In this document: positions 27,929 to 39,017 of the stretch, piece after piece
Layout of the letters: each line of letters starts with the position of its first letter
How positions within the stretch are numbered: the stretch's first letter is position 1
Source of the DNA: Chara braunii
Taxonomy: Eukaryota; Streptophyta; Charophyceae; Charales; Characeae
Length of the DNA: 48,066 bases
Assembly (NCBI GenBank): GCA_003427395.1
Contig: BFEA01000064.1
Coordinates: 2,710,735 to 2,758,800, forward strand
Reading direction: 5' to 3'
Notes under the pieces: model-generated
Databases searched by the model: none
What the model saw: the letters and a program-made list of their open reading frames with translations, nothing else
Told to the model about the DNA's origin: nothing
Translations under genes and position numbers: made by a program

Positions 27929-29960
27929 GTTGCTTGGTTATCTATAATCCAACCCAAAACCAAAGGGGGCCTTGAGATTATTGATCCCCAAATTCAAGCA
28001 ATAGCTCTCTCTCTTCAATGGATCAAACGCTTTATTTTCAATCCCATCACTCCTTGGTTCCCCCTTGCCTTTGAACAGATCAAAAGGTTAGCTCCTGCAG
28101 TTCCCGATCACATAGATCCTCTTATGTGGCTAGAGAACCTCTCTTGGTCTCTGCCTAGAGGCTCTCCAGGGGATCTATATCAAGAGGAACTCTCAGATAG
28201 ACAAGCGGTAAAGAGAGACCTCTGTTGGGATCCTTTTTGAATTACTTTAATCAAGAATTGGAGGAGACTGCCCATTCCAGATAGAATGCCTCCGTCGAGA
28301 TGGGAGGAGGTTTGTCAACAACCATTATTCAATCATACGTTTATCAGAGATGGTCAAGGATGTGTCTTGCACTGTATGGACGCCCCTTGGAAGAGCTGGC
28401 TTAAAAGGGGAGTAATACGTGTTAGAGATCTATGGAACCAAGAGAGTAGAGATTGGTATTCGCCCACAAAGCTTCATGATCGCCTTAGGTACAGTCACCA
28501 TCAAAGCACGGCCTTAGACAAGGTAATTGATTTAATTCCCATGGATTGGATCAGAATCTTACGAAGGGGCCCCAAACTTCTTGAAAGTGATTGGGTGTCA
28601 ATCAGTAATAAAAAAAGGATAGTGGGGAACATAATCGAGATTCATAATCTGGAGCAAATTCTCTTATCAATTTTTATATTCAAGCGGATGACACTCTTAA
28701 CCCTAGACAATAAGATGATATAAGATGGTGCACAAAGGAGCAACTCTTTCGGATTAGAGTGTTGAAGGTGAAAGAGAAATGACTCTCCTCTAGACCAGAG
28801 ACTCCGATCTCTCACCTCCCATTTGATCCACACAACTGGATTTGGTCATCCCCTGGAAAATAAGAGTATTCACATCCTAGAAACTTACACACCCTCTCAG
28901 TCAAAGCCTCTTATAGAATGCTCCGTCCAGAGTCAATTTAAAAGACCGTATTGAAGAACGTTGGTATAAGAATCTTGACTTGAGTAAGGATAAATTGAGA
29001 GGAATTAAGTGGTTCCAAGCCTCTAGAACTAAACCAGCAAAAATAGCATCATTACAATGACAAATTGCTCGCAAATGTCTTCCTATAAATGATTGGATTA
29101 TTGATAGAACCTCGTGAGAACAGAAAGGCATAGCTCACCCATGGTGCAAGCTCTGTAAATCAGCTTTTCCCTCCAAACTCATCCCCGAAACAATAGAGCA
29201 TACCTTCCTTCAATGCCCGGGGTCGGTCTGGCTATGAAGATGGTGGGATAGAATATGGAATCAGCTGGGCACCTCTTATCGTTGGCTGTGGGATTGGAAA
29301 GCTCTCCTTTTGGGAAACCTGGAATCTTGACCAAGTGGATGATTTCAAAATTAACCTGTTTTTAATTGGAAGGAGGGCTATCATCTGGCAATTTGGTCAA
29401 GAAGGGGCACTTGTGAGATGGAAAGAGAGCGTCTAGATGGGCCAGATTTTACTGATACTATCAAACGACAGATCCAAACAGATATATATATTAAATGGGA
29501 ACACTTAAAGGAAAATATTCAACACTTATCCACGCAAAATGAGATCTGGCACCACATTAAGCAATTCAACAGAAGTTGGCTGGGGAGTGACCAGGGAGGG
29601 AGGTTGGGGAATGTAATTTGGGAAGGTGGAAACGAAGATGCTCAGGATCCCATTAAAAGGAATTACCGGCTGGTTTTCAATGACAGGAGTACTGTTGATC
29701 GATCTATTCCTCTAAGACCTATTTATGAATTTCCTGATTTCCCCCCCCCTCCAAGTAACTGTCTTGTGTCCACTGTGTGGTATGGATAGATCCTTTGAAG
29801 GTACAAGAGTATGGTCTCCTTTGCGGTTGCTACTATGGTTACAACTGGTTAAGTGCTTGGTATTCAAGTCTTCCTGGCGCTCAGTTTTGGGTGAAGAGGC
29901 ACAAAGCTAGTTCAGTAACTTTAGCCTTGTGGGAAGTAGGGACTGAAAAAAAGGGTTGAG
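27929..29960 (+). pseudogene. LINE ORF2 C-terminal part with zinc-binding (zf-RVT-like) domain
   Basis: The frame continues after a stop with an AWLSIIQPKTKGGLEIIDPQ block typical of the LINE thumb and connection region. From about 29090 to 29235 there is PWCKLCKSAF...ETIEHTFLQCP, the C-x2-C...H-x4-C pattern of the plant LINE zinc-binding domain. Many stops occur (for example 28240, 28722, 29118, 29236). A last open piece at 29418-29789 is charged and unassigned. Confidence 0.75.
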
Positions 29961-30136
29961 CTAGGAAGTATAAACTTCATCATCATCATATGAGGGAAGC
30001 TGAGCCCGATTCTCAGCTTGTTCTATGCGGTCACTCCGGGTAGACTGTGAGGACCCCGGCCTCAACCTTGTTATTGTTAATATCAGCCTTGGGCACTGGG
30101 CCCTTTTTGTTAGGGAAAAAAAAAAAAAAAAAAAAA

Positions 30137-30860
30137 GTTGAACCCTTGACAATCTGCTGAATGTCTGTATTGATGGTTTGGGCTATGGACCCTTTGAACC
30201 ATGTCGACAGGAGATTGCCCACAAGCGGAACATAGCAGTGAATAACAACTCTGCGAGGCACTAGGCAACGCACCTGAAGCCACGCAACTGCACAACACCG
30301 AAAACGACTGCAAGCGGATAATCAGCACGGCAACAGCGCAGCGAAGTACAAGGCAACACCAACACAGCAGCCACACTACACGGTACACGAGCAAGGCATG
30401 CGGACGGCAAGGCAATCAGATGGGCAGGAAGGCAGCAGCACAGCGAAGCACGGGGCAACACAAACATGGCAGCCACACCACACAATGAACACAACAGCTT
30501 GCCAAGAGCGACACGCGAAGCAAGCAACACGGGCAGCAAGGCAATGGCAAAGCGTAGGCGAGGCAATCTACACACAGGGAGTGGAGCAGCACACGACCTA
30601 CTCACATCATGGGTGAACCCCACAGACTGTTGGTTCCAACCGCCCACTGCGGCAGGGAGTCACTCCGACGGACGTCTGTCATCACCCACAGACCACACGC
30701 ACCACACCGACATCATGAGCACAGTGGCTCCCCTAAGAGTCCTGCTGACAGCCCAAACAACAAACCACCGACTGTTTAGCACTTCTTAAGGGTGCTCACT
30801 CAATCAAACACAGAGAAAAAAATTGAAGTAGAAAAAAAAAAGAAAACAAATAGACATACA
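30137..30860 (+). repeat. C/A-rich degenerate repeat region
   Basis: Two ~100-bp related blocks share CAGCGAAGYACRRGGCAACA (near 30340 and 30440) followed by GCAGCCACACYACACRR. The plus strand is poor in T. There is no gene signature and the origin is unknown. Confidence 0.5.
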
Positions 30861-30871
30861 TAAAACTGATT

Positions 30872-31141
30872 TTGTGTGTGTGTGTGTGTGTGTGTGNNNN
30901 NNNNNNNNNNNNNNNNNNNNNNNNNNNNNNNNNNNNNNNNNNNNNNNNNNNNNNNNNNNNNNNNNNNNNNNNNNNNNNNNNNNNNNNNNNNNNNNNNNNN
31001 NNNNNNNNNNNNNNNNNNNNNNNNNNNNNNNNNNNNNNNNNNNNNNNNNNNNNNNNNNNNNNNNNNNNNNNNNNNNNNNNNNNNNNNNNNNNNNNNNNNN
31101 NNNNNNNNNNNNNNNNNNNNNNNNNNNNNNNNNNNNNNNNN
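30872..31141. other. (GT)n run then 245-bp assembly gap
   Basis: A GT run (30872-30896) leads directly into 245 Ns (30897-31141). The gap is probably due to the simple repeat. Confidence 0.98.
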
Positions 31142-31423
31142 GGGGGGGCTCTCCCAATGTTAGACAACCAGAGCCAGAGATTGAGTGGGAGGAGTGAACC
31201 GTGGCATAAGCTGCAAGGAAAACAACAAAAAAAAAAAGGCAGAAATGACACCCATCCCATCACCTTCGCTCCTCCTCCTCTACTCCCATCTTCCTGCCTC
31301 CCTCGCTACACCTTTCCCGTCATTTTCCATCCCCTCCGAATGGAAAATGGCCCGGAAGGCGTAGCAACCTCAACTTTTCATATGTATATAGTGACCTCAA
31401 TTTTCATGTGTGCATACCATCCA

Positions 31424-31544
31424 CCGACAAGGAGGATTTCGTGTGTAAATCCGCAATAAGGAGGATTTCGCCCCAGAAAGTAGTTTTCATGTGAAACCTC
31501 AGTCGCAACACACGGTGGTTTTCATGTGAAATCCTCCTTGTCGG
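31424..31544. repeat. 17-bp perfect inverted repeat plus TTTTCATGTGAAA copies
   Basis: CCGACAAGGAGGATTTC (31424-31440) and its exact complement (31528-31544) enclose ~87 bp. That interval also holds AAGGAGGATTTCG again (31459) and two TTTTCATGTGAAA palindromic blocks (near 31484 and 31520). Confidence 0.8.
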
Positions 31545-31719
31545 ATTTCAAATGAAACCCCACTAGTAGCAAGGCGTAAATCTGATCCTCTCTGCTTGTG
31601 GGGTTTTGCCCCAGGGGTAACGAGTTGAATGTTAACACGAAAACTACTCTGTTGCTGACTTGTCCATCAAACAATCATAGTCGTTTTTTTTTTTTTTAAC
31701 TAATCATGAACTTTTTCAG

Positions 31720-32228
31720 CAGGGCTGCACCCGACGGTCGGCGGCCCTTGACTAGTCAGTTGCCGACCCGCCGACCGATCGGCTGGTCGGCACATACCAG
31801 TCGGGGGTCGTCGGGACCCCCCAAAACAAATAATAATAATTTTTATTTTTATTTTTTTTATTGGGGGGGGTCCAGAACCCCTAACAACACCACCAACACC
31901 TCATAGCGAACCCCAATACCCCCCTACACCCCCCCAACCACCCCCTTCCCCCCCCCCCCCCCCCCCCAATACCCCCTACATCATCCCTATACCCCCCTAT
32001 ACTCCAACCCCAACCCCCCCATACCACCCCATACCACCCCCCCCATCCCCAAAAGTTTTTCAGCGGATTTGGGCTGCACTCAGCAAGCGCGGTACAGCCC
32101 CCAACTGAGATTTGAAAAACAATCAGTGGATGGTTGTTTTCTGACTGGTCGGCCGATCGGTCGGCCCTACTGGTCGGCTGCAATACGGTCGGTGGTCGGG
32201 GTCGGTAGTCGGCAGAGATGCAACCCTA
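31720..32228. mobile_element. 509-bp hAT-like non-autonomous element
   Basis: The left end CAGGGCTGCACC and the reverse-complemented right end TAGGGTTGCATC are hAT-type termini. The flanks TTTTTCAG (31712-31719) and TTTATCAG (32229-32236) form an 8-bp target duplication with one mismatch, exactly abutting the ends. Both subterminal regions are dense in CCGACC/GGTCGG motifs. The middle is a C-rich low-complexity stretch (ATACCCCCC type, 31905-32045). No transposase is encoded. Confidence 0.85.
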
Positions 32229-32236
32229 TTTATCAG

Positions 32237-32560
32237 TCAAAAATAAAAATAAAAAAATCAGTCATGCAGATGTCATAATTAAGATTTAGCACCCAAATTG
32301 GTGAATACGCTAGCTGTACCTCTTCCACCGAACATAACGCACCCTCATCACGCTGTATGACGGAACAGGATGGCCGTTTCACATTGGGGTCATTATTGCT
32401 GTGCTGACCGACCGGATAGAATTGGGGTTCTTCTGCTTCTTTGCCAGGTTAATGATAGGATCGGGTTGTTTGCGCGGGCCCGTTAACAACCCACAATTAT
32501 AGGAAACGTACGGGCCAATACAGGAGCACCCACATTCCTCCGACTATAAACGTTTCTACT
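32237..32560. other. Unannotated stretch
   Basis: Nothing recognised. Confidence 0.5.
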
Positions 32561-32577
32561 CTATGTTTTTCCGCGGT

Positions 32578-33620
32578 TGATAGCTGGGCCAAGTACTGGT
32601 GGTTTAAAGGTTGACCGCTCGACTGCTCGATTGGGTTCGGGTTTCTCACTGTCGACGAAAGTGTCACATGTGTTCTGATGCTTGCTGGCTCTGTTCTGTT
32701 GCTCCCTTGTCGTGGATTGGCGGTTGGGTTTACAACTTTGGGCGAGATCCCACTGGCAAAGACAATTGGAATAAGTGTCTGAATCTGAACGTGTTCGAGG
32801 AGAGGTGCAAAAAACTTTGATTGATCTGCTTGTCTGCATCTCTGTGTGGAGCACGCCCTGATTCAGACACTTATTCCAATCCTCTTTGCCAGTGGAATCT
32901 GACCCTTTGATATAGTTGGGTCGTCCGTACGACTTTGGAGTGTTGCGTTTTTGCCTCTGAGTCATTGATCAAATGTAGGTTCGTGCTTCATTTTGCTGTC
33001 ATTACAAATGGTGGATCAGGGACAGGGCGATTTGTCGGGCATCGTGTTACGTAATTATAATCTCATCGGGCATCATGTTACGTAATTATAATCTCACTGG
33101 AGATGAGGATGTCGATCAGACCGCTCAGTTTATATTACTTTATAACTACCACTCATGATCCACGTGGAAAGGATATAGTGATGGTTGACATTCTCCCTTA
33201 GGGGTCTAAGTTGACTGTGGATTATGTTTGATGCCATCTTGTCCTTGTTGTTTTCCAAGGGTCGGGTGTTGATGTTTCCTTTGTGATCAAGGAGAGGTGG
33301 TTGCGACTAGTTGAGGTAAGTTGGGATTTTTCCATCGCGTAAGGTTATAACGATCGCATTAGACCAGAGGGTGGGAATATGATTTTTTCTCGTGCCCCGA
33401 ACAATGCCTTGCGTGATTGGATAGTCGATACCCTTAAACCACCAGTACTTGGCCCATACATCGGCCGCTCGGGGTACCGGCCCTCAAAGGCTGGCACTGC
33501 CAGGCAAAACAATTTTCTTTTGTTGCGCTGGCGGGTCGGCGCGAAACGGCGCGCAGCTTGTTTTCAGGCTTGGCATCGATAGCTGGGCCAAGTACTGGTG
33601 GTTTAAAAGTGAGGAGCAGG
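32578..33620. repeat. Foldback and repeated 'GATAGCTGGGCCAAGTACTG' blocks in a coding-like relic
   Basis: The block GATAGCTGGGCCAAGTACTG with GTGGTTTAAA occurs at 32579 and 33580, and as a partial reverse complement near 33437-33460. In addition, 32746-32785 and 32860-32900 are inverted copies (CACTGGCAAAGA...AATAAGTGTCTGAATC). In both orientations that block encodes GK(D/E)(N/D)WNKCLN, suggesting a coding element was duplicated and inverted. The source family is not recognised; a transposon gene relic is likely. Confidence 0.5.
33035..33096 (+). repeat. 31-bp tandem duplication
   Basis: TCGGGCATCRTGTTACGTAA with TTATAATCTCA is present at 33035 and 33066, with one difference. Confidence 0.95.
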
Positions 33621-33659
33621 CAGTGTTGGGGGGAAACTTTGCAAGGTGCAATATCACCC

Positions 33660-34540
33660 CTGTGTGATGCCTGCTGAGCAGGCGGCGGGGAGGGACGACG
33701 TGCAACCGTAGGGATATTGGATTCGAGTACTGCAGGTGCCTTTCTTGGCTATGCCCTTTTTGAAGTCGCGATTGGGAAAGAGTTTGATCAAATGCTTAAA
33801 ACTTACTCGCGAGAACAACTGAACTCCGTGTCTCCTCAATCGATGGTACGACCTCCATCCTCGTGCCTGGCAACGGGTGGAGAACTCATGAAATTTCACA
33901 TCCTCATGGCTGATACAAGTTAGAGGGCGCTACCCAGGACACCTCGTGGTGTATCGGTTTTCGATGGTATGGCCATAAGGATGTCGACATAGCGTGATCC
34001 TTGTAAAGGGGGGAAAAGATTACAGTCCCTATATACAGAGAAAAGGAACTGCGCGGCATTGTACCAGGTTCCAAAGGGTGTGGGTAGGGGAACTTGAACG
34101 AGTGGTTTGCTTGCCTACATGATATGAGGGTCAATCAAAGGGATAACATCAGGCTCCAAGACTGGGAGATAAAGGGGTTGCTTGTTGAGCCTGCTGTGTG
34201 AATGGGGAGAAGCAGAACACTGTTTAGAACTTATTCCCAGTTCTCTTAGTAGCTGCCATGGGACTTATGGATATCGTCCCTTACCTTATGCTGTCGTGTA
34301 GGCAATCGTCTGAGGCTGCAGTGTAGTTTTACCTCTCAAACCTTCGTCTATGTGGGTGGGGCCTACAGCTTGCTGTCATTACAGTCACATGTCTATTCAA
34401 ACAAACAACTATAATGTTCAGGGACGCTGGACCCGCTTTCCAGCAGGCGATGCTCCTCACCAATAGATGGAGCCTCCCCGGGACTGCTAGCGGTACCCCT
34501 AACCGCAACCCGGGTTATTCCTCGTTACAAAAAAAAAAGG
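33660..34540. other. Unrecognised stretch with short open frames
   Basis: Short plus and minus open frames (for example 33717-33923 plus) have ordinary amino-acid composition but no motif I know. This may be decayed transposon coding sequence. Confidence 0.3.
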
Positions 34541-34544
34541 AAAA

Positions 34545-35217
34545 AGGATGGCGACATAGCCTTAGCATGCCCTAAACGGGACAAGTCAAAGGAGACGGGG
34601 GCTTTGTTATATGTGGATGCGTTGGCCAGGGGGACGGGATGACCGACGAAAGGCCCTTCCGTGGGCGGGCCTTCGGCCCCCCTAAGCAACAGGGACCAGA
34701 TGTTGGGACCACCCCACCCCCCTCAACCATGTCGTCGCCTGTCGGGAGCCCCGTCGCTCCTCATGATGGTTCTATGCCGCCCGATGCGGCTCGATCGGCT
34801 ATCCAAACCATGTCTTTTCGATGACAATCTACCTCTCAACAGGCGGTTGAGCATCCACCGTGACACGCGAAGCGAGGGGCTTCGTGTCCTCCTTCCCCCG
34901 CTTCTTTTCCCTCTTCGTCCAAGGAACAGTCGACAATAGATCAATTACAGGACGACGATGTCGCTGACCTGGTTCCTCAGGACAAGATGGACACCGCCCA
35001 CTTAAGTCCTGAGAAACCCATACCGTTGCAAAAAGGGTCTCCTCCGCCCGTACGCAGAAAGTCGGTGGTCGGTGGACCGAAAACTGGACTGTGTTTATTC
35101 TCGTTTGCAGATGTAGCAATGAAAGGAGTCGAACGTTTGGAGGCTATCGAGGATGACTCTCAAATTTGCTTTATGATAGACAAAAGATTAGGGTGCAACA
35201 TGCATTTTAATTTTTAA
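34545..35217 (+). pseudogene. Gag/ORF1-like coding relic
   Basis: A decayed plus-strand reading begins with GDIALACPKRDKSKETGALL near 34550 and passes through a Pro/Ser-rich part (34640-34822). After frame changes it ends in an open stretch from 34987 to a stop at 35217, with a SPEKPIPLQKGSPPPVRRKS linker and a FADVAMKGVERLEAIEDDSQ segment. A Pro-rich linker plus a small globular part resembles retrotransposon ORF1 or gag, but I cannot name the family. Confidence 0.35.
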
Positions 35218-35594
35218 AAATAACATTTCCTATAATCTTCTTTCATGAATGTATACCAATCTATACTGAAAAACTTTTCAAAATGAAGTTAAAATAAACA
35301 AAATCATTCAGCTTATGACAACTCAATATTTGTCAGCGCTAAGTGTGGAAGAAAAATACAACATTAGCCAAGTCGTTGAAATGATTTTGGACATGGATGC
35401 TATCTATAAGTTGTCCTCATCTATTAGGCTCTACAAATTGGAAAAACACAAAATGATTAGTGAAGGGTGAAACTCAATGTTTAAGCGGTGCCTTGTTATC
35501 ATGGACTTCAAAAAATTGAGTGGATGTCGCTGATGACAAACTCTTGGTGACTGCCTTCAGGCCTGATCATCTTACTTGAGACCACCACGGTCCT

Positions 35595-36050
35595 TTGGGA
35601 ACTCCATACAATATTGGGCTTGACCCTGCTTGTACTGAAGAGTCACAAAGGACCTTCATTGTCCCCGCTGACGTTCTTGAAGTGATGGCTGCAGGGCAAC
35701 TGTGTGTGGTGATCCCCCTCATCTTCATGGGCGAGGAGGGTCTCCTCCATATTCTTGCCACAATGGTAGAAGTAGATAAGCTATTGGTACTCCATTTTGT
35801 GTTGTTTGAGGAACCAAAGTCCGATATGGTGTTGTGTGAGCTTGAGGTTAACAAATGGCTGACTTCGGCCTTTCGGATTCGCCGATTTTCGGGGGTGGAA
35901 TGGGTTCGTCTTACCACGACAACAGATCGACTCAGAGGATGGACGAATTTGCTTTCAATCTCGGTGATTGATGTCATTGTTAACCGTCTCTCGAGGACTC
36001 TACCACCATTGTCAATCCTTGGGTGGTTGCCTTTGCATGTCAGCTGGTGA
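35595..36050 (+). pseudogene. Unrecognised 151-codon open frame
   Basis: The open frame encodes ordinary-looking protein rich in Val/Leu, with TFIVPADVLEVMAAGQLCVV and VVIPLIFMGEEGLLHILATMVEVDKLL blocks. I do not recognise a family. The neighbouring sequence to 36230 stays partly coding-like in another frame. It may be a transposon or host pseudogene fragment. Confidence 0.3.
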
Positions 36051-36387
36051 CAGAGACAAGGATATATGATTGTTGGACAACTGCCTTGATCTATCAAATG
36101 GATTATCATTTCCATGGTATTTTTCACAAATGTTTCTACAACTTAAATGCGCTGATTGGAATGAAATTGCGTAAGATGGAATGGACAAACTACCTTTGGC
36201 ACACATGGTTAACAGGGTTGACCCTATAAATGTTGGACAATTTTTTTATTTTATTTTTTGCCCGTTTTTGTTTTAGTTCAACGTTGTTGTGTGTCAAATT
36301 TTGTGTTTTTTTGTATGGTGACTCTTCCAACTTCCAAGTTACAATGTTTTTATTAAAATTCTGAAAAAAAGACTGAAGGCAGAGTTT

Positions 36388-36446
36388 TATTGAAGTGCAC
36401 TTTTGCTTTACACTTTTTATTGAAGTGCACTTTTGCTTTACACTTC
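36388..36446 (+). repeat. 29-30-bp tandem duplication
   Basis: TTATTGAAGTGCACTTTTGC with TTTACACTT occurs twice in a row. GTGCAC is palindromic. Confidence 0.95.
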
Positions 36447-36689
36447 CACCTTTTTTTTTTATATTACTAATATGGTGTCCACTGTCCACTATCCACTCTC
36501 CAGTATATGGAGTGGTGGCAAATTTGGTTAAAAAACCTTTGGATTTTCTTATAAATAGCATTCAAAAAATGCTGAAATTTTAGGTTTTCATTAACCATCT
36601 GTCAAGGCTCGCAGAAAGCCACCTTAACGACTCCTTTACCGCATAGACCGAGCGTAGATCTACCATCTTCCCTCGAACTAGATAACGCA

Positions 36690-36840
36690 TATGCGTTGTA
36701 AAGGAATGCAACACATAGTTTGCTTTCTATTCGAATACAACACGTATGCGTTATAGCCGAAGAACCGTTATTTTCGAATACAACACGTTTGTTTTCTATT
36801 CAAATACAACTCGTATGCTTTCTATTTGAATACAATGTGT
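36690..36840 (+). repeat. Degenerate 'GAATACAACACGTATGCGTT' repeats
   Basis: Four to five imperfect copies of TTCGAATACAACACGTATGC with GTTCTAT lie 40-60 bp apart, leading into the left arm of the foldback at 36806. Confidence 0.7.
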
Positions 36841-37241
36841 ATGCGTTCTATCCAAAGAACCCTTATTTTGAATTTTTGATTTCTTAGAAAACTCGAATAC
36901 AACGCATGTGCGTTATGTTCAATGAGAGACGCTAGTTTCTCTCAAGAATCACAAACATGACTCTCCCACTAATCTACGACAGTTTCTCTCAAGAATCACA
37001 AACATGACTCTCCCACTAATCTACGACAGTTTCTCTCAAGAATCACAAACATGACTCTCCCATTAATCTACGTGATCAGTGGGAGAGCCATGTTTGTGAT
37101 TCTTGACAGAAACTACCGTCTCTCGTTGAACATAACACACATGCGTTGTATTCGAGTTTTCTAAGAAATCAAAAATTCAAAATAAAGGTTCTTTGGATAG
37201 AACGTGCATACATTGTATTATGATAGAAAGCATACACGTTG
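36806..37241. mobile_element. Foldback element: ~165-bp arms around 47-bp tandem repeats
   Basis: The left arm (36806-36976) and right arm (37077-37241) are imperfect reverse complements over their whole length, for example CTATCCAAAGAACC against GGTTCTTTGGATAG and AATCACAAACATG against CATGTTTGTGATT. The first 47-bp unit (36934) belongs to the left arm. Two further direct copies (36981, 37028) fill the loop. The unit is AGTTTCTCTCAAGAATCACA continuing to CTACGAC. No coding. Confidence 0.85.
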
Positions 37242-37559
37242 CCTCCATAAAGTCTATGCACAAGTGATTCTCGACCCCAAAAGAGTTGAAAAGCTCGCCA
37301 AACCACAAAAAGAGTCACAAGATGTTCACCATGCATCGTTTAGCCGCGAGTCAACAATCCAAACCTTGACATCTAAGCAAATGAAGTGCAAAAAAGGAAG
37401 AAGGATTTAACCAAGGCAGTAAACCGAGACATAAAAACTTGCCAAAGACGATATAGAACCGACTTATCTCATTTCTCCCTCCTCACTATGCAGTCGTCGA
37501 TCGCCCAATTTAGTTTTCAGCATCCACGGCCAGTTGCGCGTCGCCCGTCACTGACCGCT

Positions 37560-37770
37560 GTTACGAATAACTCCTATGAATGTGTTACCTTTGCACTCCA
37601 GGCACAAAGGTGCACAAACGCACGCACACGCACACGTTGACTAAGCTCAACAACCACAAGGCATAGTTGTCGCTACCTCGAAGAGCTTCGGGGCGAGCCG
37701 GGTATGGCAGAGTCGACTCTTGATGCACCCGCGAAGCAACCTTAAGTGTTAGCGCTAAGCCACTACGCAA
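37560..37770 (-). mobile_element. tRNA-like SINE relic
   Basis: On the minus strand TGGCTTAGCGCT (37751-37762) matches the A box at 10 of 12, and GAGTCGACTCT (37709-37719) is a weak B box 31 bp downstream. The sequence beyond has no recognised body. It could be chance. Confidence 0.35.
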
Positions 37771-38057
37771 GGAATTTTATTTCCCCCCCTTCACCTAGGC
37801 CAAACCTATAGAGCATGATGACACACCGATAGTACTTTTGTATGAGACCGTGTTTACTGCCTCAACCTCGATGTATCCGACTCCAATTATGCCCACAACT
37901 CTGTCGAAAGTACTGAGTTTGTGTTTACCCTCATCGGGCTGAAATTTACGGTGTATCTGGCAAGGATTCACTGCCTGATTTTGTCCACGGAGTTCCTGTG
38001 TTTGCCGAGCGGCATGGCTAACGTGAAAAAGGCACCGAACACGCAATAAAAAACCGG

Positions 38058-38135
<78 letters not shown>
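38058..38135. repeat. A78 homopolymer
   Basis: An unbroken run of about 78 A. It may be the tail of a plus-strand retroposon, but no body is recognised just upstream. The length could be an assembly estimate. Confidence 0.9.
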
Positions 38136-38138
<3 letters not shown>

Positions 38139-38765
38139 GACGGTCTTGAGGTATCATCATAGATCTGTATTTCAACAATTTATGGGTGTCTCCAACTAAA
38201 GGCATACTCACACTAGCATGTAAAACTGCAAAATCGCAAAATTTATGTAACTTTTAGGGTCACACATTTGCAATATTTTGCGAATTCATGTATAGGATAC
38301 GTATGTATCAACAGCGTGGGGAGGCATGGGTATATGTATTTCACGGGCACCTCCACATGTGCCCACAAAATACGTGTTTGTTTTCTTGTGATTTCTTCCT
38401 GCATTCAACATTAAATTTCTGTACCTTGTGCAGTGTGACTGCACGACACGTAAATTAGCATTTTGAGGACTGGTCGTGGTCGCGTCTATTTTGTTTTGTG
38501 TTAGGTGCGGTAGAGTTGTGTGCCCAGGCGGTACCCTACAATCGCAAGTGCTAGATGCATAAGTTTTTGGGATCATACTTGACATTGGTTGTAGGTTGCT
38601 TTTGAATTGGATGGCGTTGTGTCAGTTGTGTACAATATTTATGCCCTTTCGTTTCCCTACACTAGGAAATGATTCTTTCTCTTCATGGTGTCTCTTGTTT
38701 CGAGGGTGGACCGCATTATTTTGGCACCAGGAATCAAAATGTTTTTATGATGACTGTCTAGATTG
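38136..38765. other. Unannotated stretch
   Basis: Nothing recognised on either strand. Confidence 0.5.
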
Positions 38766-39017
38766 GCTATGATTGGTGGGGCTTAGATTGGCTATGGACT
38801 TTTTTTGCGTGGCATGATCGTGCTAATCGCTTCTGCCAATCCGTTACCAACTCAGGTCCCCACTTGTATATCTCGATGCGTCGAGTAGTCACGAGATTGC
38901 AGATGTTGTCGTTGAACACGATGACGACCATTATGTCACTTTGTCCCAGCCTAGACTGGCGCAAGAAGGTCGAGGCTTCCATCCGAACTACCGCAAAACC
39001 ACGACCAGTTGTGATCG

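Larger units (their letters stand above)
24396..30136 (+). mobile_element. L1-clade LINE (non-LTR retrotransposon), degenerate
   Basis: In order on the plus strand there is a Ser/Pro-rich ORF1 tail, an EEP endonuclease, a reverse transcriptase, a zinc-binding C-terminal domain, a short 3' UTR and a 21-A tail (30116-30136). Numerous stops and frame changes mean it cannot encode working proteins. The 5' boundary is uncertain and no clear target-site duplication was found. Confidence 0.85.

Noticed and set aside
36960-37080. Possible CRISPR-like array of 47-bp repeats
   Set aside because: Units are directly contiguous with no unique spacers, lie in the loop of a foldback, and the context is eukaryotic.
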